Source: Pelagibius sp041565695 (GTDB lineage: Bacteria > Pseudomonadota > Alphaproteobacteria > Kiloniellales > Kiloniellaceae). Taken from it: a stretch of 15,998 bases of DNA. The DNA is taken from positions 1-15,998 of the forward strand of contig JBFGUI010000076.1 in NCBI GenBank assembly GCA_041565695.1. Reading direction: 5' to 3'. Below the pieces are notes generated by a model that worked only from the letters and a program-made list of their open reading frames with translations, did no database searches and was not told where the DNA came from. Each line of letters opens with the position of its first letter. Within the stretch, counting starts at the first letter, position 1. A program made the position numbers and the translations under genes. Shown here one piece after another: positions 5,452 through 14,805 of the stretch.

Positions 5452-6915
5452 CTAAGCGCGTTCGGCCAGCAGCGAGAGCTGCGCCGGGCGATCATGACTC
5501 TCGAAGTCGGTCAGCCGGATCGGGTACTCGCCGGAGAAGCAGGCATCGCAGTACTTCGGCAGCCGCGCGTCGCGGCCGGTCTCGCCCATCGCCCGGTAGA
5601 GCCCGTCGATCGAGATGAAAGCCAGGCTGTCGACGCCGATATGCTTGCCCATGGCCGCGACGTCCATGGCGGAGGCGAGCAGCTCGCTGCGCTCCGGCGT
5701 ATCGATGCCGTAGAAGCAGGAGTGCGTGGTCGGCGGCGCGGCGATGCGCATGTGCACCTCGGCGGCGCCGGCGGCGCGCACCATCTCGACGATCTTGATG
5801 GAGGTGGTGCCGCGCACGATGGAATCGTCGACCAGGATGACCCGCTTGCCGGAAATCGAGCGGCGGTTGGCGTTGTGCTTCAGCTTGACGCCGAGGTTGC
5901 GGATCTGCTGGCCCGGTTCGATGAAGGTGCGCCCGACATAGTGGTTGCGGATGATGCCGAGCTCGAAGGGGATGCCCGAACGCTCGGAATAGCCGATCGC
6001 CGCCGGCACGCCGGAGTCCGGCACCGGGATCACCACGTCGGCCTCGATGCCGCTCTCGTCGGAGAGCACCATGCCGATGCGCTTGCGGGCCTCGTAGATC
6101 GAGATGCCCTCCATCTGCGAGTCGGGCCGCGCGAAATAGATGTACTCGAAGATACAGGGCCGGCGCGGCGCGGGCGGGAAGGGGCGCAGCGAATGCACGC
6201 CCGCTTCGTCCAGCACCACCATCTCGCCGGCCTCGATGTCGCGCACGAACTCGGCGCCGATGATGTCGAGGGCGCAGGTCTCCGAGGCCACCACGTGGGC
6301 CTCGCCGAGGCGCCCGAGCACCAGCGGACGCACACCCAGCGGGTCGCGCACGGCGACGATGCAGCGCTCGGACATGGCGACCAGGGAATAGGCGCCCTCG
6401 ATCTGGCGCAGCCCGGAAATGATACGGTCGATCAGGCTGGCGGCCTCCGAGGTCGCGATGAGGTGCAGGATGGTTTCCGTATCGGTGGTCGACTGGAAGA
6501 TCGCGCCGCGCTGCACCAGCTGGCGGCGCAGGTGATGGGCATTGGTCAGGTTGCCGTTGTGCGCCAGGGTGAAGCCGCCGCAGGAGAGGTCGGCGAACAG
6601 CGGCTGCACGTTGCGCAGCGCCGTCTCGCCGGTGGTCGAATAGCGGTTGTGGCCGATGGCGGCATGGCCCTTCAGCCGCGACATGACCTCCTCGGAGGAG
6701 AAGATGTCGCCGACATGGCCGAGGTCGCGGTGCGCGTTGAAGTGGCTGCCGTCGAAGGCGACGATGCCCGCCGCCTCCTGCCCGCGGTGCTGCAGGGCGT
6801 GCAGGCCGAGGGCAGCCAGGGCCGCAGCGTCGGCATGACCGAAGACGCCGAAGACGCCGCATTCCTCGTGAAACTTGTCGTCGTCTAGAGGAGCCAGAGG
6901 ATTGGTGTTAATCAC
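5452..6915 (-). CDS. purF: amidophosphoribosyltransferase (glutamine PRPP amidotransferase)
   Basis: 487 residues; catalyses the first committed step of purine synthesis, PRPP plus glutamine to 5-phosphoribosylamine. The Ntn-type glutaminase domain has C19 as nucleophile after an 18-residue propeptide that must be removed (HEECGVFG, 16-23). RYSTTG (91-96) and HNGNLTN (119-125) belong to the glutamine site. The phosphoribosyltransferase domain carries the PRPP loop VILVDDSIVRGTTS (359-372). C254, C400, C456 and C459 match the four [4Fe-4S] cysteines of the B. subtilis-type enzyme, unlike E. coli PurF, which lacks a cluster. The start is GTG at 6915, overlapping the cvpA stop by 4 bp (GTGA). 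Family members are feedback-inhibited by purine nucleotides. The cvpA-purF pair is an old, widespread arrangement. Confidence 0.97.
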   Translation of the reverse strand: MINTNPLAPLDDDKFHEECGVFGVFGHADAAALAALGLHALQHRGQEAAGIVAFDGSHFNAHRDLGHVGDIFSSEEVMSRLKGHAAIGHNRYSTTGETALRNVQPLFADLSCGGFTLAHNGNLTNAHHLRRQLVQRGAIFQSTTDTETILHLIATSEAASLIDRIISGLRQIEGAYSLVAMSERCIVAVRDPLGVRPLVLGRLGEAHVVASETCALDIIGAEFVRDIEAGEMVVLDEAGVHSLRPFPPAPRRPCIFEYIYFARPDSQMEGISIYEARKRIGMVLSDESGIEADVVIPVPDSGVPAAIGYSERSGIPFELGIIRNHYVGRTFIEPGQQIRNLGVKLKHNANRRSISGKRVILVDDSIVRGTTSIKIVEMVRAAGAAEVHMRIAAPPTTHSCFYGIDTPERSELLASAMDVAAMGKHIGVDSLAFISIDGLYRAMGETGRDARLPKYCDACFSGEYPIRLTDFESHDRPAQLSLLAERA

Positions 6916-7616
6916 TGCTTGGTCTCTCCTGGAGCGGTTCCGTCGGACAGCAGGTCTTGGATGGCCTTGTCGATCTCGTTGCGCTCGCCCTGGTTATACG
7001 CGGGTTGCTCTTCGGGCGCATCGGCTTTTCTCAGCGGCGAGACGAGCTGCTGGTAGGTCTGTTCGGCGCGGCGCATCTCTTCGGCCCGGCGCCGCGCCTC
7101 CTCGGCGGCCTGGTCGCCGCGCTCCAGCAGCGAGGTGGGCACCAGCGTCATCAGCATTTCGGCGCCGCGCTCCATCAGCGGGCGCGTGCGGGCCTCCTGG
7201 ATCCAGCCCGGCCGCTCGTCTTCGACCACCATGTAGGTCAGCGCGATCCAGGCCAGCACGACGATGACCGCGCCGCGGGCGAAGCCGAACAGCAGGCCCA
7301 GCGAGCGGTCGAGCGCGCCCAGGCTGCTGTGCTGGATGCGGTTGGAGAGGATCCGCGTCAGAACCGAGAACAGCACCAGGGTCACCAGGAAAAGACCGAC
7401 GCCGGTCAGCAGGCTGGCGATGAACTCCACGGTGATGACGCCCAGCACATAGGGCTGCACATGCGGATAGGCATAGAGCGTGACAAAGCCGGCCCCGACC
7501 CAGGAGGCCACGGCCAGGACCTCGTGCACGAAGCCGCGCACGAAGGCGAAGATGCCGGACACCACCAGCACGATGATGACGATGAGGTCCGCCAGGTTGA
7601 TCGGCAAAGAGTCCAT
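6912..7616 (-). CDS. cvpA: CvpA family inner-membrane protein
   Basis: 234 residues. Four hydrophobic helices are visible at about 9-27, 33-50, 62-88 and 107-130, with the family's RGFVHEV (27-33) in the first loop and LGALDRSLGLLFGFARG (99-115) before the last helix. The remaining ~100 residues form a charged, helix-rich cytoplasmic tail (EEARRRAEEMRRAEQ) longer than in E. coli CvpA. In E. coli the gene was named for colicin V production and is linked to envelope stress tolerance; the molecular role is unsettled. The position directly before purF with a 4-bp overlap is the classical one. It lies 27 bp after radA, so the radA-cvpA-purF genes are probably one transcript. Confidence 0.92.
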   Translation of the reverse strand: MDSLPINLADLIVIIVLVVSGIFAFVRGFVHEVLAVASWVGAGFVTLYAYPHVQPYVLGVITVEFIASLLTGVGLFLVTLVLFSVLTRILSNRIQHSSLGALDRSLGLLFGFARGAVIVVLAWIALTYMVVEDERPGWIQEARTRPLMERGAEMLMTLVPTSLLERGDQAAEEARRRAEEMRRAEQTYQQLVSPLRKADAPEEQPAYNQGERNEIDKAIQDLLSDGTAPGETKQ

Positions 7617-7643
7617 AGCGCTCCGCTTGCGCTTGTGTCGTCT

Positions 7644-9104
7644 CTAGAAGGCCTGCTGGCGGGCCGGGCCGGCCGGCCCACGGCCTTCCGCCCGGGGCGC
7701 GGCCAGGCGCGCCACCAGGTCCTGCAGGTGGGCGATCTCCTCGACGGCGATGCCCGGGGCGGCCTTGGCGCCCTTGCCCTTGGCCCGGCCGCGGCGCGGC
7801 GCGACCCAGGCCCGGGTGAAGCCCAGCTTCTGAGCCTCCTTCAGACGCAGGTCCACCTGGCTGACCGGGCGGATCTCGCCGGAAAGGCCGATTTCGCCGA
7901 AAACAACCGTCTCTTCGGGCACTTCCTGTCCCGTCGCCGCTGAAACGAGGGCCGCCGCAACGGCCAAGTCCGCCGCCGGCTCCCCGATCCTGAGGCCACC
8001 GGCCACGTTCAAATATACCTCTTGGCCGGCTAATGCCAGCCCGCATCGCGCCTCGAGTACCGCCAGTACCATGGCAAGCCGCCCGGAATCCCAGCCGACC
8101 ACGGCGCGCCGCGGGGTTGCGAGGGGGGAGGCGGAAACCAGGGCCTGAATTTCAACCAGCAGCGGCCGGGTCCCCTCCAGGCCCGCGAAGACCGCGGCGC
8201 CGGCGATGTTGCCGCGCCGCTCGGCCAGGAACAGGGCGGAGGGGTTGGCGACCTCGGCGAGGCCCTCGTCGGTCATCTCGAAGACGCCGATCTCGTCGGT
8301 CGGCCCGAAGCGATTCTTCACCGCGCGCAGGATGCGGAACTGGTGGCCGCGGTCGCCCTCGAAGGTCAGCACGGCATCGACCATGTGCTCCAGCACCTTG
8401 GGGCCGGCGATGAGGCCTTCTTTGGTGACGTGGCCGACCAGCAGCAAGCCGAAGCCGCGCTTCTTGGCAAGGCGGATCAGCTCCTGCGCCGCCGCGCGCA
8501 CCTGGGAGACGGTGCCCGGCGCCGACTCCAGGGAATCGATGTAGAGGGTCTGCACGGAATCGACGATCACCACCGCCGGACCTTCCGGATGGTCGAGGCT
8601 GGCGACCATGTCGCGCACCGAGGTGGCCGAGGCGAGCTGCACCGGTGCCTGCTCCAGGCCCATGCGGCGCGCCCTCAGGCGCACCTGCTCGATGGACTCC
8701 TCGCCGGAGATGTAGGCCGCCACCGCGCCGCCATGCTGACCCTTTGGGGCGGCCAGGCGCGCGGCCACCTGCAGCAGCAGGGTCGACTTGCCGATACCGG
8801 GATCGCCGGCGACCAGCACCGCCGAGCCGGGCACCAGGCCGCCGCCGGTCACCCGGTCGAATTCGGCAAGACCCGAGACCATCCGCGGGCGCGGCTTGCT
8901 CTCGCTCTTCAGGTCGACGAAGTCGATTTTCGCGCCGGCCTTGCCGCGGCCGGCGCCGCCGCCGCCGGAAAGCCCGCCGGGTGCGCGCTGCAGGGTCTCC
9001 TCGACCAGGGAGTTCCAGGCGCCGCAGCCTTCACAGCGCCCCGCCCACTTGGGCGCGACGGCGCCGCAATCCTGGCAGACGTACTGCGAGCGGGGCTTAG
9101 CCAT
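7644..9104 (-). CDS. radA: DNA repair protein RadA/Sms
   Basis: 486 residues, close to the family norm. RadA is a RecA-like ATPase that promotes branch migration of recombination intermediates. Seen: N-terminal zinc finger C10-C13...C24-C27, Walker A GDPGIGKS (100-107), Walker B region AVVIVDSVQ (177-185), the RadA-specific KNRFG motif (263-267), and a C-terminal Lon-protease-like domain from about 300 (GLEGTRPLLVEIQALV; catalytic Lon residues are not expected in RadA). The ATG at 9104 has a GGAAGGA site 11 bp before it. A patch near 7900-8110 uses codons (TTA, GTA, TTG) rare in the rest of the gene. It is the first gene after the repeat-bearing intergenic region and probably heads the cvpA-purF transcript. 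Confidence 0.97.
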   Translation of the reverse strand: MAKPRSQYVCQDCGAVAPKWAGRCEGCGAWNSLVEETLQRAPGGLSGGGGAGRGKAGAKIDFVDLKSESKPRPRMVSGLAEFDRVTGGGLVPGSAVLVAGDPGIGKSTLLLQVAARLAAPKGQHGGAVAAYISGEESIEQVRLRARRMGLEQAPVQLASATSVRDMVASLDHPEGPAVVIVDSVQTLYIDSLESAPGTVSQVRAAAQELIRLAKKRGFGLLLVGHVTKEGLIAGPKVLEHMVDAVLTFEGDRGHQFRILRAVKNRFGPTDEIGVFEMTDEGLAEVANPSALFLAERRGNIAGAAVFAGLEGTRPLLVEIQALVSASPLATPRRAVVGWDSGRLAMVLAVLEARCGLALAGQEVYLNVAGGLRIGEPAADLAVAAALVSAATGQEVPEETVVFGEIGLSGEIRPVSQVDLRLKEAQKLGFTRAWVAPRRGRAKGKGAKAAPGIAVEEIAHLQDLVARLAAPRAEGRGPAGPARQQAF

Positions 9105-9412
9105 GATGCCGGCGGTCCTTCCGCTTGGTGGCTGCGTCGTTCAAACTTCCGCTGCGGCGCAGGTAAATGAAGGTTCGGGCGACGCTTCGCGCGGGCAGAC
9201 GCTTGCGTGCTGCCACCCCTCGGTCGTCACCCTCGCACTTGTTGCGAGGGTCCACGGGAGAGGCCGGGCGCCAAGCGGCACCCCATGGACCCTCGGGACA
9301 AGCCCGAGGGTGACGAGTGCAGTGGTTGTCACTGCCGGTGCGGAAGCTGCTGGCGAAGTTTGCATCCGATAGCACATGCCCAGGCAGACGGTCAGAGGCG
9401 CGCCGCGGCGCA
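9105..9412. other. 308-bp non-coding interval between mlaF and radA
   Basis: No credible gene. It contains the composite repeat listed separately plus two flanking hairpins: an imperfect one at 9194-9214 (GGCAGACGC against GCGTGCTGCC, one bulged base) and a perfect one at 9319-9335 (GCAGTG, 5-nt loop, CACTGC). Since mlaF and radA both read leftward, this interval must hold the 3' end of the mla transcript and probably the radA promoter, but I could not find a convincing -35/-10 pair. Confidence 0.7.
9226..9314. repeat. composite palindromic intergenic repeat (two mirrored hairpins)
   Basis: Two 33-nt arms, 9226-9258 and 9282-9314, are inverted copies of each other with only five mismatches, separated by 23 bp. 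Each arm is itself a perfect hairpin: ACCCTCGCA/TGCGAGGGT (9229-9237/9243-9251, loop CTTGT) and ACCCTCGGG/CCCGAGGGT (9289-9297/9303-9311, loop ACAAG). Four of the five arm differences are two pairs of compensating changes that keep both stems intact. The architecture is that of REP/BIME-type dispersed repeats. Translated, it gives the strings DPRDKPEGDE and LVPRVHG, which I recognise from spurious ORFs of many alphaproteobacteria. It could stabilise or terminate the mla mRNA. Confidence 0.85.
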
Positions 9413-10249
9413 TCAAAGCGCGCGCACCTGCATCTCGATCGGGCCCTCGGCGCGCCCGTTGATGAACTGGTCGACGTAGGGGTTGCCGGAATCGTCGATC
9501 TTGGCGGTCGGCCCGACCCAGATGATCTTGCCCTGGTAGAGCATGGCCATGCGGTCGGAAATGCGCCGGGCACTGGCCATATCGTGGGTGATGGAAAGCG
9601 CCGTGGCGCCGAGCTGCTTGACGCACTGCACGATGAGGCGGTCGATCACATCCCCCATGATCGGATCGAGGCCGGTGGTCGGCTCGTCGAAGAAGATGAT
9701 GTCCGGCTCGGTGGCGATGGCACGGGCCAGGCCGACGCGCTTGCGCATGCCGCCGGAAAGCTCGGCCGGCAGCAGCCTGCCGACATCCTCGCCGAGGCCG
9801 ACGGCGGCGAGCTTTTCAAAGGCGATGCGGCGCGCTTCCTCGCGGTCCATGCGCTGACCCTGGATCAGGCCGAAGGCGACGTTCTCCCACACCGCCAGGG
9901 AGTCGAAGAGGGCGGCGTTTTGGAACAGCATGCCGAACTTGCGGCGCACCCGGTCGAGCTCCTCGCCATACAGCCCGACGACCTCCTCGCCGTCGACCTT
10001 GATGGAGCCGGCCTCCGGATGCAGCAGGCCGAGGATGCACTTCAGCAGCACCGACTTGCCGCTGCCCGAGCCGCCGATCACCAGCATCGACTCGCCGGGG
10101 TAGATGTCGAGATCGATGCCGTCGAGCACCTTCTTCTCGCCGAAGACCTTGGTCAGGCCGCGGATCGAGATCTTCGGCTCGCCGCGCTGCGCGCTTTCGG
10201 CGGCGGGCTGGCCGGAGGCGGCGGCCGGGGCATCGCTGTGGTCGTTCAT
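9413..10249 (-). CDS. mlaF: ABC transporter ATP-binding protein, MlaF-type
   Basis: 278 residues. One nucleotide-binding domain with Walker A GGSGSGKS (59-66), Q-loop Q110, signature ELSGGMRKR (163-171), Walker B IIFFDEP (184-190), D-loop GLD (193-195) and switch histidine H222. The LSGGMRKR form and the MlaE-family permease next to it identify the Mla/Mce-type phospholipid (or sterol/toluene-tolerance) importer family. In E. coli MlaFEDB moves phospholipids between inner and outer membranes. A Pro/Ala/Ser-rich 25-residue N-terminal extension precedes the domain. The ATG at 10249 overlaps the mlaE stop by 4 bp, so the two are coupled. The MCE-domain partner (MlaD) is not in the window, hence the exact cargo is uncertain. 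Confidence 0.92.
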   Translation of the reverse strand: MNDHSDAPAAASGQPAAESAQRGEPKISIRGLTKVFGEKKVLDGIDLDIYPGESMLVIGGSGSGKSVLLKCILGLLHPEAGSIKVDGEEVVGLYGEELDRVRRKFGMLFQNAALFDSLAVWENVAFGLIQGQRMDREEARRIAFEKLAAVGLGEDVGRLLPAELSGGMRKRVGLARAIATEPDIIFFDEPTTGLDPIMGDVIDRLIVQCVKQLGATALSITHDMASARRISDRMAMLYQGKIIWVGPTAKIDDSGNPYVDQFINGRAEGPIEMQVRAL

Positions 10250-11022
10250 CGCGCGAAGAACAGCTCGGTGATGAAGTAGTTGAAGCTGAGGATCAGGATC
10301 GAAGACGAGACCACGGCGTTGGTGGTGGCCGCGCCGACGCCCTGGGCGCCGCCGCGCGAGTTGTAGCCGTGGTAGCAGCCCATGAGGGTGACCAGGAAGC
10401 CGAAGACCGCGGCCTTGACCAGGCCGGAGATCACGTCCTGGGCCTCGATGAAGTCCCAGGTATTCTTCAGGTAGGTCGCCGGATTGAAGCCGAGCTTCTG
10501 GGTCGAGACCACGTAGCCGCCGAACACGCCGATGATGTCGGCGATGAGCACCAGCAGCGGCAGCATGGTGAGCCCGGCGATGAGCCGCGGGGCGATCAGG
10601 TACTTGAAGGGGTTGGTCGCCAGGGTGTCGAGCGCGTCGATCTGCTCGGTGACGCGCATGGTGCCGATCTCGGCGGCCATGGAGGCGCCGACGCGCCCGG
10701 CCACCATGAGGCCGGCCAGCACGGGTCCCAGCTCGCGGGTGATGGAGACCACCACCACGTTGGGAATGGCGCTCTCCGCCGAGAAGCGCGCGAAGCCGGT
10801 GTAGCTCTGCAGCGCCAGCACCATGCCGGTGAAGATCGCGGTCAGGCCGACCACCGGCAGGGAGTAGTAGCCGATCTCGATCATCTGCCGGGCGATGAGC
10901 CGCGGGTAGAAGGGCGGCCTGAGGCAGTGGGCCAGCGAGATGGCCGTGAAAAGGCTGATCCGCCCGGTGGCTTCGAGGAACACCAGAAAGGTGCGGCCGA
11001 TCGGCTGGAGTATCGGCATCAC
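10246..11022 (-). CDS. mlaE: ABC transporter permease, MlaE family
   Basis: 258 residues, the usual MlaE size. Five or so membrane helices are visible (about 15-33, 52-72, 95-112, 148-172, 200-218, 235-255). The family hallmark spans about 97-147: ELGPVLAGLMVAGRVGA, MAAEIGTMRVTEQIDALDT, then NPFKYLIAPR. It forms the transmembrane dimer with MlaF to move lipid across or out of the inner membrane. The start is GTG at 11022 or the adjacent ATG at 11019; both are possible and differ by one residue. It begins only 3 bp after the alr stop, so it is translated from the same mRNA as dnaB and alr. No MlaD or MlaC gene follows. Confidence 0.93.
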   Translation of the reverse strand: MMPILQPIGRTFLVFLEATGRISLFTAISLAHCLRPPFYPRLIARQMIEIGYYSLPVVGLTAIFTGMVLALQSYTGFARFSAESAIPNVVVVSITRELGPVLAGLMVAGRVGASMAAEIGTMRVTEQIDALDTLATNPFKYLIAPRLIAGLTMLPLLVLIADIIGVFGGYVVSTQKLGFNPATYLKNTWDFIEAQDVISGLVKAAVFGFLVTLMGCYHGYNSRGGAQGVGAATTNAVVSSSILILSFNYFITELFFAR

Positions 11023-11025
11023 GCT

Positions 11026-12169
11026 CTAGCCCAGATAGACCCTGTGGTAGCGCGCGCCCAGCGAGGTCAGGATCTCGTAGCTGATGGTGCCGGCCTCCGC
11101 GGCCAGGGCGTCGACGGTCTGCTCGGCGTTGAGCAGCTCGGCCCAGTCGCCGGGCCGCACCGCTTCCGCGGCGACCTCGGTGACATCCAGCGCAAGCAAA
11201 TCCATGGAGACACGTCCAACCACAGGAACCCGATGACCGGCAACCCAGGCGTGCCCGCGAGAGGAAATGGACCGCAGATATCCATCGGCATAGCCGGCGG
11301 CAACGGTCGCGATTCGGGCCGGCCCCGTGGCGCGGTGGGTGGCACCATAGCCAACGGTCTGAGGAGCGTCAATCGCGCGGATTTGCAGGATTCTTGCCAG
11401 CAGACGGACCACCGGACGCATCGGATTCGGCGCCGCCGGGGTGGGGTTTCCGCCGTAGAGCGCGACCCCCGGGCGGCCGAGGTCGAAGTGGTAGTCGCGG
11501 CCGAGGAAGATGCCCGAGGAGTTGCAGAACGAGACCGGCGCCCGGGGCAGGGCGGTCAGGGCCTGCCTGAGGTAGGCGAGCTGCCGGGCGTTCATCGGAT
11601 CGTCCGCATCCTCGGCGCAGGCCAGGTGGCTGAGGATGCAGGTCGGCACGATGCCTTCCAGGGCGCCCGGATCGGCGCGCAGCCGCTCGACCTCGTCCGG
11701 CGGCAGGCCGAGACGGCACATGCCGCTGTCGAGGTGGACCGCCGCCGGCAGGGCGGTCTCGCGGCGCCGGGCGAAGGCGCCCCAGGCCGCGATCTCGCCC
11801 AGCGAGTTCAGCACCGGCAGGATGGTGTTGTCGGCGAAGAGGGTTTCGCTGCCCGGCATCAGGCCGTTCAGCACATAGAGCGCGATGGCCGGGTGGCAGC
11901 GGTCGAGCAGCGGGCGCAGCTTCAGGGCCTCGTCCAGCTGGGCGACGAAGAAGCTGCGCGCCCCGGCCTTGACCAGGGCGGGGACGACCTCCTCGGCGCC
12001 GAGGCCGTAGCCGTCGGCCTTGACCACCGCAGCGACCGCCTTTTCCAGGAAGGCGGCCTTCAGGCTGCGGTAGTTGTCGGCGATGGCCGCGCGGTCGACC
12101 AGCAGCACGCCGGCCGCCTGGGCCGGCGCGCCGGCGAGCGCCGCGTCGAGAGACTGCGGGCCGGCGGCC

Positions 12170-12195
<26 letters not shown>
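11026..12195 (-). CDS. alr: alanine racemase
   Basis: 389 residues from the ATG at 12195; converts L-alanine to D-alanine for peptidoglycan. Seen: the PLP lysine in AVVKADGYGLG (K59), LDSGMCRLGL (155-164), ALYGGNP (246-252), the second catalytic base Y302 in GYADG (301-305), and GRVSMDLL (327-334) with the substrate-binding Met-Asp pair. An upstream in-frame ATG at 12264 would add 23 residues of dnaB-overlapping, low-similarity sequence, so the later start is preferred; it still overlaps the end of dnaB by 26 bp. A segment near 11170-11400, covering the catalytic tyrosine region, uses less GC-biased codons than the rest. Biosynthetic (alr) rather than catabolic (dadX) is inferred from context. 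Confidence 0.95.
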
Positions 12196-13690
<1,495 letters not shown>

Positions 13691-13698
13691 GGCTGGAC

Positions 13699-13725
13699 AG
13701 AATAGCAGAACGACTCGCTGCGCAA
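13699..13725 (-). promoter_or_regulatory. possible dnaB promoter giving a very short leader
   Basis: On the - strand TTGCGC (complement of 13720-13725), a 15-bp spacer and TATTCT (complement of 13699-13704). The spacer is short and the start of transcription would fall within a few bases of the dnaB ATG at 13690, implying a leaderless or nearly leaderless mRNA. This would fit the missing ribosome site but is weak evidence. Confidence 0.3.
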
Positions 13726-13827
13726 CCACCTCGCCGGAAGCTCGACGGTGTGTGTTGAGTGCACAACGGGGATAACGTCGCGGTCGCGGCGCTTGACAGC
13801 CGGCGCGCGGCGGTGCCCGGAGGCAAG

Positions 13828-13862
13828 AAAAACGGCGGCTTCCGCGCGGGAAAGCCGCCGTT
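13828..13862 (-). terminator. intrinsic terminator of the rpsF-rpsR-rplI operon
   Basis: On the - strand an 11-bp perfect stem, AACGGCGGCTT (complement of 13852-13862) and AAGCCGCCGTT (complement of 13831-13841), with a 10-nt GC-rich loop, followed by three more Ts (complement of 13828-13830) to make a run of five. It lies 34 bp after the rplI stop and is the clearest Rho-independent terminator in the window. A-rich sequence on the other side is too short to make it clearly bidirectional. Confidence 0.9.
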
Positions 13863-13895
13863 CTTGCTCTACCCGCCGGGCGGGCCCGCGGGGCG

Positions 13896-14525
13896 TCAGC
13901 CCTGCTTGCTTTCCTCGGCTTCGGCCTCGGCGGCACCTTCTTCCTCGGCCTCGGCGTCGGCTTCCTCCGCCTCCGCGGCTTCGACGGCGGCCTCGATCTC
14001 GGCCTCGGCCGCTTCCTCGGCGTGGCGCAGGTCCTCGGCGGTCACCACGTGGCCGGTCTGGATCTGCGATGCAGCCTCTTCATCGGAGCGCGCCACGTTG
14101 GCGGTGACGGTCACGATGACCTCCGGGTGCAGCTGAATGCGCACCGGATGCAGGCCGAGGGACTTGATCACGGCGTTGAGCGCGATCTGGCGGCGGGCCA
14201 CGGTGACGCCCTTGGCGGTCACCGCCTCGGCCAGGTCGCGGCTGTTCACCGAGCCGTAGAGCTGGCCGCTCTCGCCGGCCTGGCGGATCACCGTGACGGT
14301 GAGACCCTCCAGGTCCTTGGCGACCCGCTCGGCCTCGTCGCGGCGCTTCAGGTTCTCGGCCTCGAGCTGGGCACGCTCCTTCTCGAAGCGGGCCAGGTTG
14401 TTCTTGGTCGCCCGCAGGGCCTTTTTCTGCGGCAAGAGGTAGTTGCGCGCGAAGCCCGGCTTGACTTTGACGATATCGCCCATCTGGCCGAGCTTTTCGA
14501 TGCGCTCCATCAGGATCACTTCCAT
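13896..14525 (-). CDS. rplI: 50S ribosomal protein L9 with acidic C-terminal extension
   Basis: 209 residues, about 60 longer than E. coli L9. The N-terminal domain carries the signature GDIVKVKPGFARNYLLPQ (16-33), followed by the long connecting helix rich in Lys/Glu/Ala (about 40-75) and the C-terminal domain to about 148 (SGQLYGSVNSRDLAEAV, HPEVIVTV). From about 150 the chain continues as a Glu/Ala repeat, almost without other residue types from 169 on, ending ESKQG. L9 binds 23S rRNA near the L1 stalk base and helps reading-frame maintenance. It starts 22 bp after rpsR and is the last gene before the terminator. The tail's function is unknown. Confidence 0.97.
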   Translation of the reverse strand: MEVILMERIEKLGQMGDIVKVKPGFARNYLLPQKKALRATKNNLARFEKERAQLEAENLKRRDEAERVAKDLEGLTVTVIRQAGESGQLYGSVNSRDLAEAVTAKGVTVARRQIALNAVIKSLGLHPVRIQLHPEVIVTVTANVARSDEEAASQIQTGHVVTAEDLRHAEEAAEAEIEAAVEAAEAEEADAEAEEEGAAEAEAEESKQG

Positions 14526-14547
14526 GACTGTTCTCCTGCTAGGCCGC

Positions 14548-14805
14548 TTACTTCACGATGTAGGGCAGCAGAGCCAGGAAGCGCGCCCGCTTGATGGCGC
14601 GCGCCAGCTCACGCTGCTTCTTGGCGGACACCGCGGTGATGCGGCTCGGCACGATCTTGCCGCGCTCGGAAACGAAGCGCTGCAGCAGACGGGTGTCCTT
14701 GTAGTCGATCTTCGGCGCCTTGGGGCCCGAGAAGGGGCAGCTCTTGCGGCGACGGAAGAACGGGCGACGGCCACCGCCGCCGCTGCTGACAACTTGAACG
14801 GTCAT
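14548..14805 (-). CDS. rpsR: 30S ribosomal protein S18
   Basis: 85 residues, normal for S18. Seen: a flexible Gly/Arg/Phe-rich N terminus (GGGGRRPFFRRRKSCPF), then IDYKDTRLLQRFVSERGKI (33-51), the most conserved segment, and PSRITAVSAKKQRELARAIKRARFLALLPY (53-82), the rRNA-contacting helix. S18 pairs with S6 in the 30S platform, and the genes are adjacent here. The ATG at 14805 overlaps the rpsF stop by 4 bp (ATGA), giving coupled, balanced synthesis of the two partners. Only one cysteine (C23) is present, so this is not the zinc-binding form. Confidence 0.98.
   Translation of the reverse strand: MTVQVVSSGGGGRRPFFRRRKSCPFSGPKAPKIDYKDTRLLQRFVSERGKIVPSRITAVSAKKQRELARAIKRARFLALLPYIVK

Noticed and set aside
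4939..6888. 649-codon open frame on the + strand across purF and DUF2937
   Set aside because: It is fully antisense to purF, which has all its catalytic motifs. The translation is His/Gly/Ala/Asp-rich with no known domain, a typical by-product of high-GC codon bias on the opposite strand.
6957..7943. 328-codon + strand frame opposite cvpA and radA, and a similar 320-codon frame at 9317-10279 opposite mlaF
   Set aside because: Shadow frames rich in His, Gln, Asp and Gly, overlapping conserved genes for most of their length; no ribosome site or domain.
9105..9180. LexA (SOS) box in front of radA
   Set aside because: GTTC occurs near 9150 and again near 9173, but no GTTC-N7-GTTC arrangement is present.
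9207..9479. Small + strand ORF giving DPRDKPEGDE, and its - strand counterpart giving LVPRVHG
   Set aside because: These peptides come from translating the palindromic intergenic repeat; I regard them as artefactual ORFs, not genes.
13691..13936. Longer start for dnaB at 13936
   Set aside because: The added 82 residues are Arg/Pro/Ala-rich, unlike DnaB, and would overlap the rplI terminator and the end of rplI.
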